A stretch of DNA of 64,000 nt from Amycolatopsis bartoniae. GTDB taxonomy: Bacteria; Actinomycetota; Actinomycetes; Mycobacteriales; Pseudonocardiaceae. The notes beneath the pieces are model-generated. The model made no database searches. It saw only the letters and a list, made by a program, of their open reading frames with translations, and was not told where the DNA came from. Positions within the stretch are counted from its first letter, which is position 1. Every line of letters begins with the position of its first letter. Shown piece by piece: positions 39,450 through 46,891 of this stretch. The stretch is from assembly GCF_014191255.1 (NCBI RefSeq), contig NZ_JACHWH010000001.1, positions 2,418,001 through 2,482,000 on the forward strand, given 5' to 3'. A program made the position numbers and the translations under genes.

Positions 39450-40982
39450 ATGGCCAGGTTCAACGTCCGGGGACTGCGCGAGGCGCTCTCCTCTCCGTTG
39501 CGCACCAACAATTCCTCCCGTAACCACGAAAACGGCCACGCGTACGGGTTCGACGCCAAGACAGCGCTGTTCGTGCTCGCCGTGTCGGGGTTCGCCGGGG
39601 AGGACGCCTTCTACGAGTCCGCCGAGACACGTGACCACCGGTTCGTCGAGCTGGTACGGGAAACGACCACCGACGATCCCGAGTGGACAGTGCGCTTCCT
39701 GCGCTGGCTGCGATCGGAGGCGAACCTGCGCACAGCCGCGCTCGTCGGCGCCGCCGAGTTCGTCCACACGCGACTCGAGAACGGCGCGCACGGGTTGTCC
39801 CGAAGCGTGATCTCGTCGGTGCTGCAACGCGCCGACGAGCCCGGCGAGCTGCTCGGCTACTGGTTCTCCACCCACGGCCGCGCCGTTCCGAAGCCCCTCA
39901 AGCGAGGTGTCGCGGACGCGGTCACGCGCCTGTACACCGAGCGCGCGTACCTCAAGTGGGACTCCGACTCCCGCGCGATCCGGTTCGCCGACGTCGTGGA
40001 ACTGGTGCACCCCAAGCCGAAGGCACGCTGGCAGGCCGCCCTGTTCGAGCACATCCTCGACGCGCGCCACGACCGCGGGGACGACGTTCCCGCCTCGCTC
40101 GGCACGCTGCGCGCCCGGCGACGGCTCACGGCACTGCCCGCCGAGGAACGGCGCGTCGAACCGGTCGCGCTGGCCGAGGCGGGCATGACGTGGGAGTCCG
40201 TCGCCGGGTGGCTGCAGGGGCCGATGACGGCCGCGGTGTGGGAGGCGCTACTGCCGTCCATGGGTTACATGGCGAAGCTGCGGAACCTGCGCAACTTCGA
40301 CGAGGCCGGGCTGAGCGACGAGGTCGCCGCGCGGGTGGCGGCCGAGCTGTCCGACCCCGAAGCGGTGCGGGCGAGCCGCCAGCTGCCGTTGCGGTTCCTC
40401 TCCGCCTACCGGGCCGTGGCGCACGACCGCTGGCAGGCGCCGCTCGACCAGGCGTTGCAGCACTCCCTGCGCGGGGTGCCGCGGCTGGCCGGGCGCACGC
40501 TGATCCTGGTCGACACCAGCAGCAGCATGACGGCCCCGTTCTCGCGGGACGGCATGCTGCAGCGGTGGGACGCGGCGACGTTGTTCGGGCTCGCGCTGGC
40601 CAAGGCCTGCGCGGGTGCGGACGTCGTCTCCTACTCCCACCTCAGCAAGGAATTCCGCCTGCGCCGCGGGGAGAACCTGCTGCGGGCGGCGGAGCGGTGG
40701 CGCTCGTCGGGGTACTTCCTCGGCGGGGGCACGCGCACCGCGACGATGGTGGAGCGCCACTTCCGCCGCCACGACCGGGTCGTCGTCCTGACCGACGAGC
40801 AGACCGCCGACGGCGTGGTGCGGGCGCCGGTCCCGCTGTACACGTGGAACCTCGCCGGCTACCGGTTCGGCCACGCGCCGAGCGGCACCGGCCGGAGCCA
40901 CACCTTCGCCGGGCTGAACGACGCGTCCTTCGGGATGATCGCGCTGCTCGAAGCCGGCCGGAACGCCGACTGGCCGTTCTGA
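39450..40982 (+). CDS. rsr: Ro60 orthologue (TROVE domain RNA-binding protein)
   Basis: 510 aa. The N-terminal TROVE domain (about 10-330) is an alpha-helical HEAT-like ring, with YGFDAKTALFVLAVSGFAGE, DPEWTVRFLRWLRSEANLRT and PSMGYMAKLRNLRNFDEAGL typical of bacterial Ro proteins. The C-terminal von Willebrand A domain (about 345-510) has the MIDAS motif VDTSSSM, with a later Asp in VVVLTDEQT. Bacterial Ro binds Y RNA and directs exoribonucleases to structured RNA in stress. GAGGAGG lies just upstream of the ATG. The gene follows the Y RNA-like element and ends at a strong hairpin. Confidence 0.95.
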   Translation: MARFNVRGLREALSSPLRTNNSSRNHENGHAYGFDAKTALFVLAVSGFAGEDAFYESAETRDHRFVELVRETTTDDPEWTVRFLRWLRSEANLRTAALVGAAEFVHTRLENGAHGLSRSVISSVLQRADEPGELLGYWFSTHGRAVPKPLKRGVADAVTRLYTERAYLKWDSDSRAIRFADVVELVHPKPKARWQAALFEHILDARHDRGDDVPASLGTLRARRRLTALPAEERRVEPVALAEAGMTWESVAGWLQGPMTAAVWEALLPSMGYMAKLRNLRNFDEAGLSDEVAARVAAELSDPEAVRASRQLPLRFLSAYRAVAHDRWQAPLDQALQHSLRGVPRLAGRTLILVDTSSSMTAPFSRDGMLQRWDAATLFGLALAKACAGADVVSYSHLSKEFRLRRGENLLRAAERWRSSGYFLGGGTRTATMVERHFRRHDRVVVLTDEQTADGVVRAPVPLYTWNLAGYRFGHAPSGTGRSHTFAGLNDASFGMIALLEAGRNADWPF

Positions 40983-40987
40983 CCGGC

Positions 40988-41023
40988 GCCGGTGCCGCCT
41001 CCGTGAAGTGGGGCGGCACCGGC
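40988..41023 (+). terminator. Terminator of the Ro60 gene
   Basis: A perfect 12-bp stem (GCCGGTGCCGCC at 40988-40999 with 41012-41023) and a 12-base loop, five bases after the stop. Confidence 0.75.
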
Positions 41024-41033
41024 TCCAGGGCCC

Positions 41034-41039
41034 TAAAAT
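41034..41039 (+). promoter_or_regulatory. Putative -10 box (TAAAAT) of leaderless PASTA gene
   Basis: TAAAAT, six bases, then the ATG at 41046. The closest match to a consensus -10 among the leaderless starts. Confidence 0.55.
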
Positions 41040-41045
41040 CGAGGT

Positions 41046-41318
41046 ATGCGCGGACGTCGTCCGGTGACCGAGGTGCCCGATGTGGTGGGGTTGGGCGCCC
41101 AGGACGCCTGCGACATCGTCCGCCGGGCCGGTCTCGTGCCGCGCGGGCCCGAAGGCGAACCCGAACCGGCGTCCGGCATCGTGGTGGCGCAGGCGCCCAT
41201 CCCCACCGCCGGCGCCGAGGAGGGCGACGAGGTCGTCCTGTGGACCCAGCTCGGCCCCGGCAAGGGATCCGACATCGCGCCCACGCCGCCCACCGAGTCG
41301 GCGCTGCTGCCCGCCTGA
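41046..41318 (+). CDS. Single PASTA-domain protein
   Basis: 90 aa. After a short basic N-terminus, residues about 10-70 form one PASTA domain: VPDVVGLGAQDACDIVRRAG, then SGIVVAQAPIPTAGAEEGDE. There is no signal peptide or membrane helix, so it appears cytoplasmic, unlike the PASTA repeats of PknB-type kinases and PBPs. Small free-standing PASTA proteins of this kind occur in actinomycetes with unknown roles. Leaderless start. Convergent with the DUF6295 gene. Confidence 0.8.
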   Translation: MRGRRPVTEVPDVVGLGAQDACDIVRRAGLVPRGPEGEPEPASGIVVAQAPIPTAGAEEGDEVVLWTQLGPGKGSDIAPTPPTESALLPA

Positions 41319-41335
41319 TCAGTCCACTGTAGACA

Positions 41336-41611
41336 TCAGGGCTGGTTCACCGAAGCCAGCCCCTGTGGCGCGGACGCGATCGCCCGCTGGATCGCGTCGG
41401 CCAGCGCGAGGGCGGCTTCTTCGGTCAGCTCCACCGGAACGCGCGCCGACGGGCCCTCAGCCGGGTTGATGAAGTCGATGTTCACCGTGTGTGCGAACGG
41501 CGCGTGCACGGGGTGGTCGACGTAGACCGTCGCGTGCGACAGCGAGAACCAGCCCTTCGCCGCCTTGCCGCTGCCGGTGACCTCGATCTTCTCGGTCTGG
41601 TAGGTGCACAT
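41336..41611 (-). CDS. DUF6295-family protein
   Basis: 91 aa. The family opening MCTYQTEKIEVTGSGKAAKG is followed by WFSLSHATVYVDHPVHAPF and NIDFINPAEGPSARVPVELT, then an alanine-rich helix. No catalytic motif is known. It starts 12 bp downstream of the dienelactone-hydrolase stop on the same strand, with GGGAG upstream, so the two are probably co-transcribed. The family name is from memory of the sequence pattern. Confidence 0.8.
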   Translation of the reverse strand: MCTYQTEKIEVTGSGKAAKGWFSLSHATVYVDHPVHAPFAHTVNIDFINPAEGPSARVPVELTEEAALALADAIQRAIASAPQGLASVNQP

Positions 41612-41623
41612 GGAGAAACTCCC

Positions 41624-42364
41624 TTACGCGGAGAGGTGCTTGCCGAAGAACTCGAACACGCGCTGCCAGCCCGCCACCGCCGCCTGCGGGCGGTAGCTGG
41701 GCCGGTCCACCGCGAAGAACGCGTGCCCGGCGCCCTCGTAGGAGTGGAACTCGTGGTCCTTCCCGAGCCGCGTGAGCTCGGCGTCCAGCGTCGCGACCTC
41801 TTCCGGCCCCGGGAACTTGTCCTCGGCGCCGAACAGGCCCAGCAACGGGCACGACAGCTGCGAGGCCAGCCCGAGCAGGGGCTTCATGTTCGCCATCTCG
41901 GGCGGCGGCTCGTTGACGACGAACGCGCCATAGCAGTCGACGGCGGCGTCGATCTGCAGGCTGCACGCGGACAGGAAGGTCTGCCTGCCACCCGAGCAGT
42001 AGCCGATCACGCCGATCCTGCCGTTCGCGCCGTCGAGCTCCTTGAGGTACTTCGCGGCGCCGTCGACGTCACCGACCAGCCGGTCGTCCGGCACCCCGCC
42101 CGCGGCCCGCACGGTGGCCGCGGCGTCGTCGGGATCGGCTCCCGGCGCCTCGCGGGAGTACAGGTTCGGGCACAGCGCGTTGTAGCCGTGCGCGGCGAAC
42201 TTGCGCACGATCTCCTTGGTGGCCGCGTCGTAGCCGGGCAGGTGGTGGATCACCACGACCCCGCCGTGCGGCTTCTCGTCCAGGGGCCTGGCCAGGTACG
42301 CCTCGATCTCGGCACCACCGGCACCGGTGATCGTGATCGTCTCGGCCCGCATCGCATCGGTCAT
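41624..42364 (-). CDS. Dienelactone hydrolase family protein
   Basis: 246 aa alpha/beta hydrolase. The Cys-Asp-His triad is complete: nucleophile Cys in IGYCSGGRQ, Asp in FGAEDKFPG and His in EGAGHAFF. GGVVVIHHLPGYDAATKEI carries the oxyanion strand. It would hydrolyse a lactone or ester in the cytoplasm. A CAAGCT box six bases before the ATG suggests an internal leaderless start. A 41-codon gene lies 46 bp upstream and a DUF6295 gene 12 bp downstream, all on one strand. No aromatic catabolic genes are linked. Confidence 0.9.
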   Translation of the reverse strand: MTDAMRAETITITGAGGAEIEAYLARPLDEKPHGGVVVIHHLPGYDAATKEIVRKFAAHGYNALCPNLYSREAPGADPDDAAATVRAAGGVPDDRLVGDVDGAAKYLKELDGANGRIGVIGYCSGGRQTFLSACSLQIDAAVDCYGAFVVNEPPPEMANMKPLLGLASQLSCPLLGLFGAEDKFPGPEEVATLDAELTRLGKDHEFHSYEGAGHAFFAVDRPSYRPQAAVAGWQRVFEFFGKHLSA

Positions 42365-42370
42365 GCCGCC

Positions 42371-42376
42371 AGCTTG
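42371..42376 (-). promoter_or_regulatory. Putative -10 box (CAAGCT) before the dienelactone hydrolase gene
   Basis: On the minus strand CAAGCT is followed by GGCGGC and the ATG at 42364. Spacing fits the leaderless pattern; the first base does not. Confidence 0.3.
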
Positions 42377-42410
42377 GCACGATCATGAACCCGGCGGCGC
42401 CGGATCCGGG

Positions 42411-42536
42411 TCACTCGCCCTGAACAGCACCTTTTTCCGGTTCGGCGGTCTCGCCCAGTAGCCGGTCGAGGTCGAACTCGGCGGTCAGCTCGGCGAAGAT
42501 CGGCGTGGTCTCCAGCTCGTCCTGGCTCACGCTCAT
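42411..42536 (-). CDS. 41-residue acidic small protein
   Basis: 41 aa from the ATG at 42536, preceded by an excellent GGGAGG site about seven bases upstream. The peptide is acidic: MSVSQDELETTPIFAELTAE, then a helix-like FDLDRLLG and a polar tail. It has no Cys, no signal peptide and no membrane segment. About 110 bases upstream the DNA turns AT-rich (TAACATAACC on its strand), suggesting its own promoter. It is first in line with the dienelactone hydrolase and DUF6295 genes. It could be a small regulatory protein or an unmodified RiPP-like peptide. No family is recognised. Confidence 0.6.
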   Translation of the reverse strand: MSVSQDELETTPIFAELTAEFDLDRLLGETAEPEKGAVQGE

Positions 42537-42757
42537 CTGCTTACCTCCCTCTCCCGCGGCCACTGACGTGTCCGCGGTCCGTCCTCGTGGGGCAGCTGTC
42601 TCCCCCTCGCTGCGATTCCCACGAGAGTGTTAACGGCAGGTTATGTTACCTACTCACCGTGAGCAACTTGAGGAGCGTCGGAAAAATTTCACACTGATCG
42701 CCGCGATGACAAGCACCGGTGGCGGGATCATAATGTGGAGTGCGAAGGCGGTGCGGC

Positions 42758-43042
42758 ATGGCACTTCACGACGAAGAGCAGCGGAGGCTCGCCGAGATCG
42801 AACGGCAGCTGGCCGAGGAGAACCCGCGCCTTGCCCAGCGGCTGTCCGAACTGCGGCCGATGCGGATTCCCGGCGTGGTCGTCGCGCTGCTCGGTGCCCT
42901 CTGCTCGATCGTCGCCGGCCTGTTCGTGATGACCGCGGGCGCGCAGTCGCACGCCGCGTTCCTGATCGTCTTCGGCGCGGTCCTGACCAGCGGCGTTCCC
43001 ACCGCGATCATCTGGCGCACCTGGCTGCACCGGCTGCGCTGA
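42758..43042 (+). CDS. DUF3040 membrane protein
   Basis: 94 aa from the ATG at 42758. The family hallmark is the N-terminal helix MALHDEEQRRLAEIERQLAE followed by RIPGVVVALLGALCSIVAGL and a second hydrophobic segment (HAAFLIVFGAVLTSGVP). DUF3040 proteins are small two-helix membrane proteins of Actinobacteria with no assigned role. Convergent with the RyR gene, which ends 2 bp beyond. Confidence 0.85.
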   Translation: MALHDEEQRRLAEIERQLAEENPRLAQRLSELRPMRIPGVVVALLGALCSIVAGLFVMTAGAQSHAAFLIVFGAVLTSGVPTAIIWRTWLHRLR

Positions 43043-43044
43043 CC

Positions 43045-44577
43045 TCAGCGCCGCACGATGCGGTAGCCCGCGTCGGCGAGGATCTCCGGCAGCGCCAGCA
43101 CCACGTTGCGGTCCTTCTGCCGCTCCGCCTCACCCAGGTCGCTCCACGGCCGCAGGTCGGGGTGCAGCTTGCGCTCGTTGTCGCGCCGCGACCCATATCG
43201 CCAGCCGTCCGCGCGGCGCTCGGCGACCCACCGCTCGTGCTCGGCGACCGCCAGCCGCTCGACCTCCTCGGGCTCGAACGTGAACGCGGCGGCCTCCAGA
43301 CTCGGCACGAGCCGGCAGCCGACGAGCTCCAGCTTCCGCTCGATGTCACCCGCTGAGGCGCGGTTGGCGTCACGCAGCGTGTCCGGCAGGTCGTCCCAGT
43401 CGACGAGCGACGGGTTGCTCCGCACGTCCTGTCCCAGTGCCCGCTGGGCCCGCACGTAGCGCCGGTGGACGGCACGCGCGAGGGAGTCGGTGATGCGCTC
43501 GGATAGGTACACGCTCGCCATGTCCAGCACTCCCACGAATCGCAGCCGGTCCTCCTGACCGTGCTGCACCATCATCTCACCGACCCCGGCGAGCTCCGCC
43601 ATCCGCACGATCACGGTGCCCCGGGTCGCGTCGACGGTCGCCGCCGCGTTGAGGCCGTCCCTGAGCGCTCGCTCCTCGTCATCGTGGCAGACGAAGACCA
43701 AATGCACACCTGGTTCCGGCTGGTAGACGGGTACCACGCTGACGTGGCACGCAACTGCGAAGAACGGGTGACGTGCGGCGAGTTCCGCCACGACGGCTTC
43801 CCCGTCCGGGTCGACCACCGTCACCTCGACGGGTTCCGTGCGGCGGCGGGCCAGCTCCAGCAGCAACGCGCGGCCGAACGCGCTGAGCCCGATCACCACA
43901 AGCCGCTCGCCGTCCGGCTGCTCCGCCGCGATCACCTGCTTGGCCGCCACTCCGTCGAGGGAGAAGAAGTCGACCTCCAGGCCCTCCCGCCACCCGCGGT
44001 CACGCAACGCATCGCCGAGTTCCGGGTCGGACACGTGGGCGTGGATCTCCAGCGGGGCGTGCACCTTGCGCTCGACCTGGCTGGCGGCGAGGACGGTGGC
44101 GATGTTCGCGGCCGTCTCGTCCGCGCAGGCGTAGAGGCGCGCGGCGCGGGGCAGCCCGGCGGCGATCAGCGGGGCGGGACTGCGGGCGCTCTCGACGCGG
44201 ACGACCCTGTGCTCGGCGTCCAGGTGGGAAGCGAGTGTGCGGGCAGCGAGCGAGTCGCCGCACACGATGATGTGCCGTGCTCGGCGCCGGGCGCGCAGGC
44301 GCGCGATCTCCGAGGCGAACAGCAGGCGCGCGGCCTCGACGACGGCGTACGCCGTGACGGCGGGCGTGAGGAAGCGGCTGACCTCCAGCGGCCACGGATA
44401 GGGCCCGCCGTTCGACACCGGCGCGGAGTTGATGACGAACAGCTGGAGGTCGTAGTAGAGCAGGTCGAGCGGGCGGTGGGCGTACTGCGCGCTGGTGGCC
44501 AGGTACTCGGCCAGCCCGACGTACCCGAGCACCAGGGACACCACGACGAGCACGGCGAACAGCACGCGGATGAGCAC
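43045..44577 (-). CDS. Membrane protein with TrkA-like nucleotide-binding and C-terminal RyR domains
   Basis: 510 aa from a GTG with CGAGG upstream. A first membrane helix (about 4-25) and a possible second near 70-90 are followed by a TrkA_N-like Rossmann domain (about 98-215, starting ARHIIVCGDSLAARTLASHL) and a second one (about 218-330, RLVVIGLSAFGRALLLELAR). The last 90 residues are a ryanodine-receptor (RyR) domain, recognised by HERWVAERRADGWRYG and HPDLRPWSDL. In bacteria RyR domains are suspected to bind ADP-ribose-type or nucleotide ligands. It may couple such a ligand to a membrane response. Same strand as the STAND and methyltransferase genes upstream. Confidence 0.85.
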   Translation of the reverse strand: MLIRVLFAVLVVVSLVLGYVGLAEYLATSAQYAHRPLDLLYYDLQLFVINSAPVSNGGPYPWPLEVSRFLTPAVTAYAVVEAARLLFASEIARLRARRRARHIIVCGDSLAARTLASHLDAEHRVVRVESARSPAPLIAAGLPRAARLYACADETAANIATVLAASQVERKVHAPLEIHAHVSDPELGDALRDRGWREGLEVDFFSLDGVAAKQVIAAEQPDGERLVVIGLSAFGRALLLELARRRTEPVEVTVVDPDGEAVVAELAARHPFFAVACHVSVVPVYQPEPGVHLVFVCHDDEERALRDGLNAAATVDATRGTVIVRMAELAGVGEMMVQHGQEDRLRFVGVLDMASVYLSERITDSLARAVHRRYVRAQRALGQDVRSNPSLVDWDDLPDTLRDANRASAGDIERKLELVGCRLVPSLEAAAFTFEPEEVERLAVAEHERWVAERRADGWRYGSRRDNERKLHPDLRPWSDLGEAERQKDRNVVLALPEILADAGYRIVRR

Positions 44578-44667
44578 CGCGGGCCTCGAGGTCAGTGCGG
44601 TAACGGTGGCCTCCCGTCCGACCGGGCAGGGATCCAGTGTGGAGCAGGTTCGCCTGCTCGTCGACCC

Positions 44668-46737
44668 TCAGAGATCGCCCGGCGGGCGGGGCGCCAACTC
44701 GAGCCACGCCAGGGCCATCCTGACCCACCCCGCGCGCCGGTGATCGTGGAGGTCCTCGAAGATTTCGAGCGATTCGGTGAGCGCGGCTGCGGCGTTCCGA
44801 TGGTCACCCAGCGCCGCGAAAGCCTGCCCCTGGCGGTAGCGGGTCTCCGCTACCCCCCATCGTTCCCCCGACCTGCGCCGGAACGGCAGAGCCGAATCGA
44901 ACTCGTCCACGGCGCCGCGGTAGTCCCTGTTCCGGTAACGCAGGTGACCGAGCTGGTGCCGAACCAGGCCCCGCAACGGGATGTTCTCCAGCTCGTCGCC
45001 GATGTACGACGCCTCCTGGCCGGCCCGCAGTGCGGCGTCGTGCCGACCCGCCTTGTCGAGAGTGATCGCCCTCGTCGCCTGCACGATGGCCACGCCGAAA
45101 GGCAGGCCGGTAGCGCGGAAATGGTCGAGCGCCCTGCGGAACGCCCTCTCCGAGTCCGCGAACCTGCCCTCCTCCGCAAGGCTCTGACCGTACCCGAAAT
45201 CCGTCCACGCCAGACCGCGATAGTCCTTGTTCTTCACCTGGAGCAGCCGGGCTTCCTCCAGGTCGTGGGCAGCCTGCTCGTCCTGCTGCACTTCGTGCTC
45301 GACCCAGGCGAACATGTGCAGGCACCGGCCTTCACCCAACTCGTCCCGGGCGCTACGGGCGATCCCGAGGCCGAGTTGTGCGAGTTCGAGGCATTCTGCC
45401 TGTGGCTTGCGCAGGTACAGGAACGGTGTGAAGAACAGGGCTAGCCGCCAGGACCCGGGTTCGTCGCGCCCGAAGTCGCGCAGGAGTGCGACGGCGGTCG
45501 GTAGTTCCTGCTCGAACCAGTTCAGGACCCGGTCGGGACGGTCGGCGCTGAACGTCAGCGGGTGGATGCCCTCCTTGTCCGCCTCGACTTCCCCCGCCCA
45601 GTCGGCCGCGAGCGCGTTCCCACCTGCCTCGGCCGAAGCCTCGTACCAGCGGAGCAACCTGTTCCGGGCTCCTTCCCGATCCTGGCCGAGGGTCGCCGCG
45701 TAGGAGCGCAGCAAGTGGTGCAGGTCCACGCGGCCAAAGCGATCGGTCCTGATCAACTGCAGCTCCCGGAGCGCGTCGATGGCGCCCTGCACGGCGTCGG
45801 GGTGCAGATCCGCGAGAGCTGCCACCGCCCCGGGCGGCAGCGGCGGCAGGCGCCAGGCACCCAGGGAACGGAACACCTGCCTGGCGTTCGCGTCGAGCCT
45901 CCCGTAACACAGGTCGATCACCGGGCCGAGCGCCTCGTCGACACCGTTCGGGCTGCCTTTCCCCCGCCCGGCCAGCGCACCGGTCAGATCGTGGAGGAGC
46001 AGGCCGGCGTCGGCCTTGAGCAGACTGCCGACGAGCAACAACGCCAGTGGCCGCCCCGCACACTGCCGCACGAGGGCTTCGGTTTCCTCGGCCCTCTCGC
46101 AAACACGACTCCCGCCTGCCACCTCGGCGAGCAGGCGCTTCGCGTCGGCGAACACCAGCGGTTCGAGCTCGATCACGTCCGAGCACAGGTCGGCCAGGCC
46201 GGGCAGGGGGACGCGACTGGTCACCACCAGGACACTGCCCGCGCCAGGCAGCAGCTTCAGGACGTGCTCGACCGTCTTCGCGTTCTCCACGATCAGCACC
46301 CAGTGCCTGCCACGGCTCTCGTTCCTGAAGAGCTTCTCGAGTCCGGCAGGCCCGGCTGCCTCGATCAGGGCGGGCGGAACTCCGGCTTTCCGGAGGATTT
46401 CGGTCAAGAGGCCCTCGATCGGCTCCTTGCTCGAGGTCGCGTTCAGATCCAGGTACAGGAACCGGCCCGTGAAAGGGCGTTCCGCCACCGCCGCCCAATG
46501 CGCGATCAGCGTGGTCTTCCCCATCCCCGAACCGCCGACCACCGCACACAGGCGCGTCTCGAATGACGGTTCGAGGAGCCGGTCGAGCTGAGCGACGAAC
46601 CTCTCCAGTCCGACCACAGGTCCTCTGTGCACCGGAACGTCCAGCGGCCACGGAACGTGGATCTCCGGAAGCGACGCCCGCTCCCCGAGATCCACATGCC
46701 GCAGGCGCTGCCAGAGAGTCACCAACCAGTTCGACAC
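44668..46737 (-). CDS. STAND (NB-ARC-like) ATPase with C-terminal TPR repeats
   Basis: 689 aa from a GTG with GGGAG upstream. Walker A GGSGMGKTT is at residues 68-76, a Walker B-like VLIVENAK near 147-154, a sensor-1-type VLVVTSRVPLPG near 180 and a winged-helix region up to about 370. From about 430 to 680 the sequence is a run of TPR-like helical pairs, for example AWTDFGYGQSLAEEGRFADS. STAND ATPases are switches that oligomerise on ligand binding, many of them in transcription control or phage defence. There is no N-terminal effector domain, so the effector may be a neighbouring gene product. It lies 90 bp upstream of the RyR gene. Confidence 0.88.
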   Translation of the reverse strand: MSNWLVTLWQRLRHVDLGERASLPEIHVPWPLDVPVHRGPVVGLERFVAQLDRLLEPSFETRLCAVVGGSGMGKTTLIAHWAAVAERPFTGRFLYLDLNATSSKEPIEGLLTEILRKAGVPPALIEAAGPAGLEKLFRNESRGRHWVLIVENAKTVEHVLKLLPGAGSVLVVTSRVPLPGLADLCSDVIELEPLVFADAKRLLAEVAGGSRVCERAEETEALVRQCAGRPLALLLVGSLLKADAGLLLHDLTGALAGRGKGSPNGVDEALGPVIDLCYGRLDANARQVFRSLGAWRLPPLPPGAVAALADLHPDAVQGAIDALRELQLIRTDRFGRVDLHHLLRSYAATLGQDREGARNRLLRWYEASAEAGGNALAADWAGEVEADKEGIHPLTFSADRPDRVLNWFEQELPTAVALLRDFGRDEPGSWRLALFFTPFLYLRKPQAECLELAQLGLGIARSARDELGEGRCLHMFAWVEHEVQQDEQAAHDLEEARLLQVKNKDYRGLAWTDFGYGQSLAEEGRFADSERAFRRALDHFRATGLPFGVAIVQATRAITLDKAGRHDAALRAGQEASYIGDELENIPLRGLVRHQLGHLRYRNRDYRGAVDEFDSALPFRRRSGERWGVAETRYRQGQAFAALGDHRNAAAALTESLEIFEDLHDHRRAGWVRMALAWLELAPRPPGDL

Positions 46738-46813
46738 CGATTTCTCCCTTGCGTACCGGGCCGCGAGTCACGCGCTACCCCCAGCCGACTACCCCAGTCG
46801 AGTTGCCCCACAG

Positions 46814-46833
46814 AGTGAAACTCGTAATTCACT
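46814..46833. promoter_or_regulatory. Inverted repeat AGTGAA-N8-TTCACT upstream of the STAND gene
   Basis: A perfect 6-bp inverted repeat in the 154-bp gap between the STAND gene and the methyltransferase gene. The gap is the most AT-rich part of this island, and the repeat lies about 80 bp before the STAND start. Possible operator. Confidence 0.35.
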
Positions 46834-46891
46834 GAGCAAGATACACCCTAAAGAGCGGTGGGGTGCGCCTGGCCGCGGCCATTGGAGTGGC

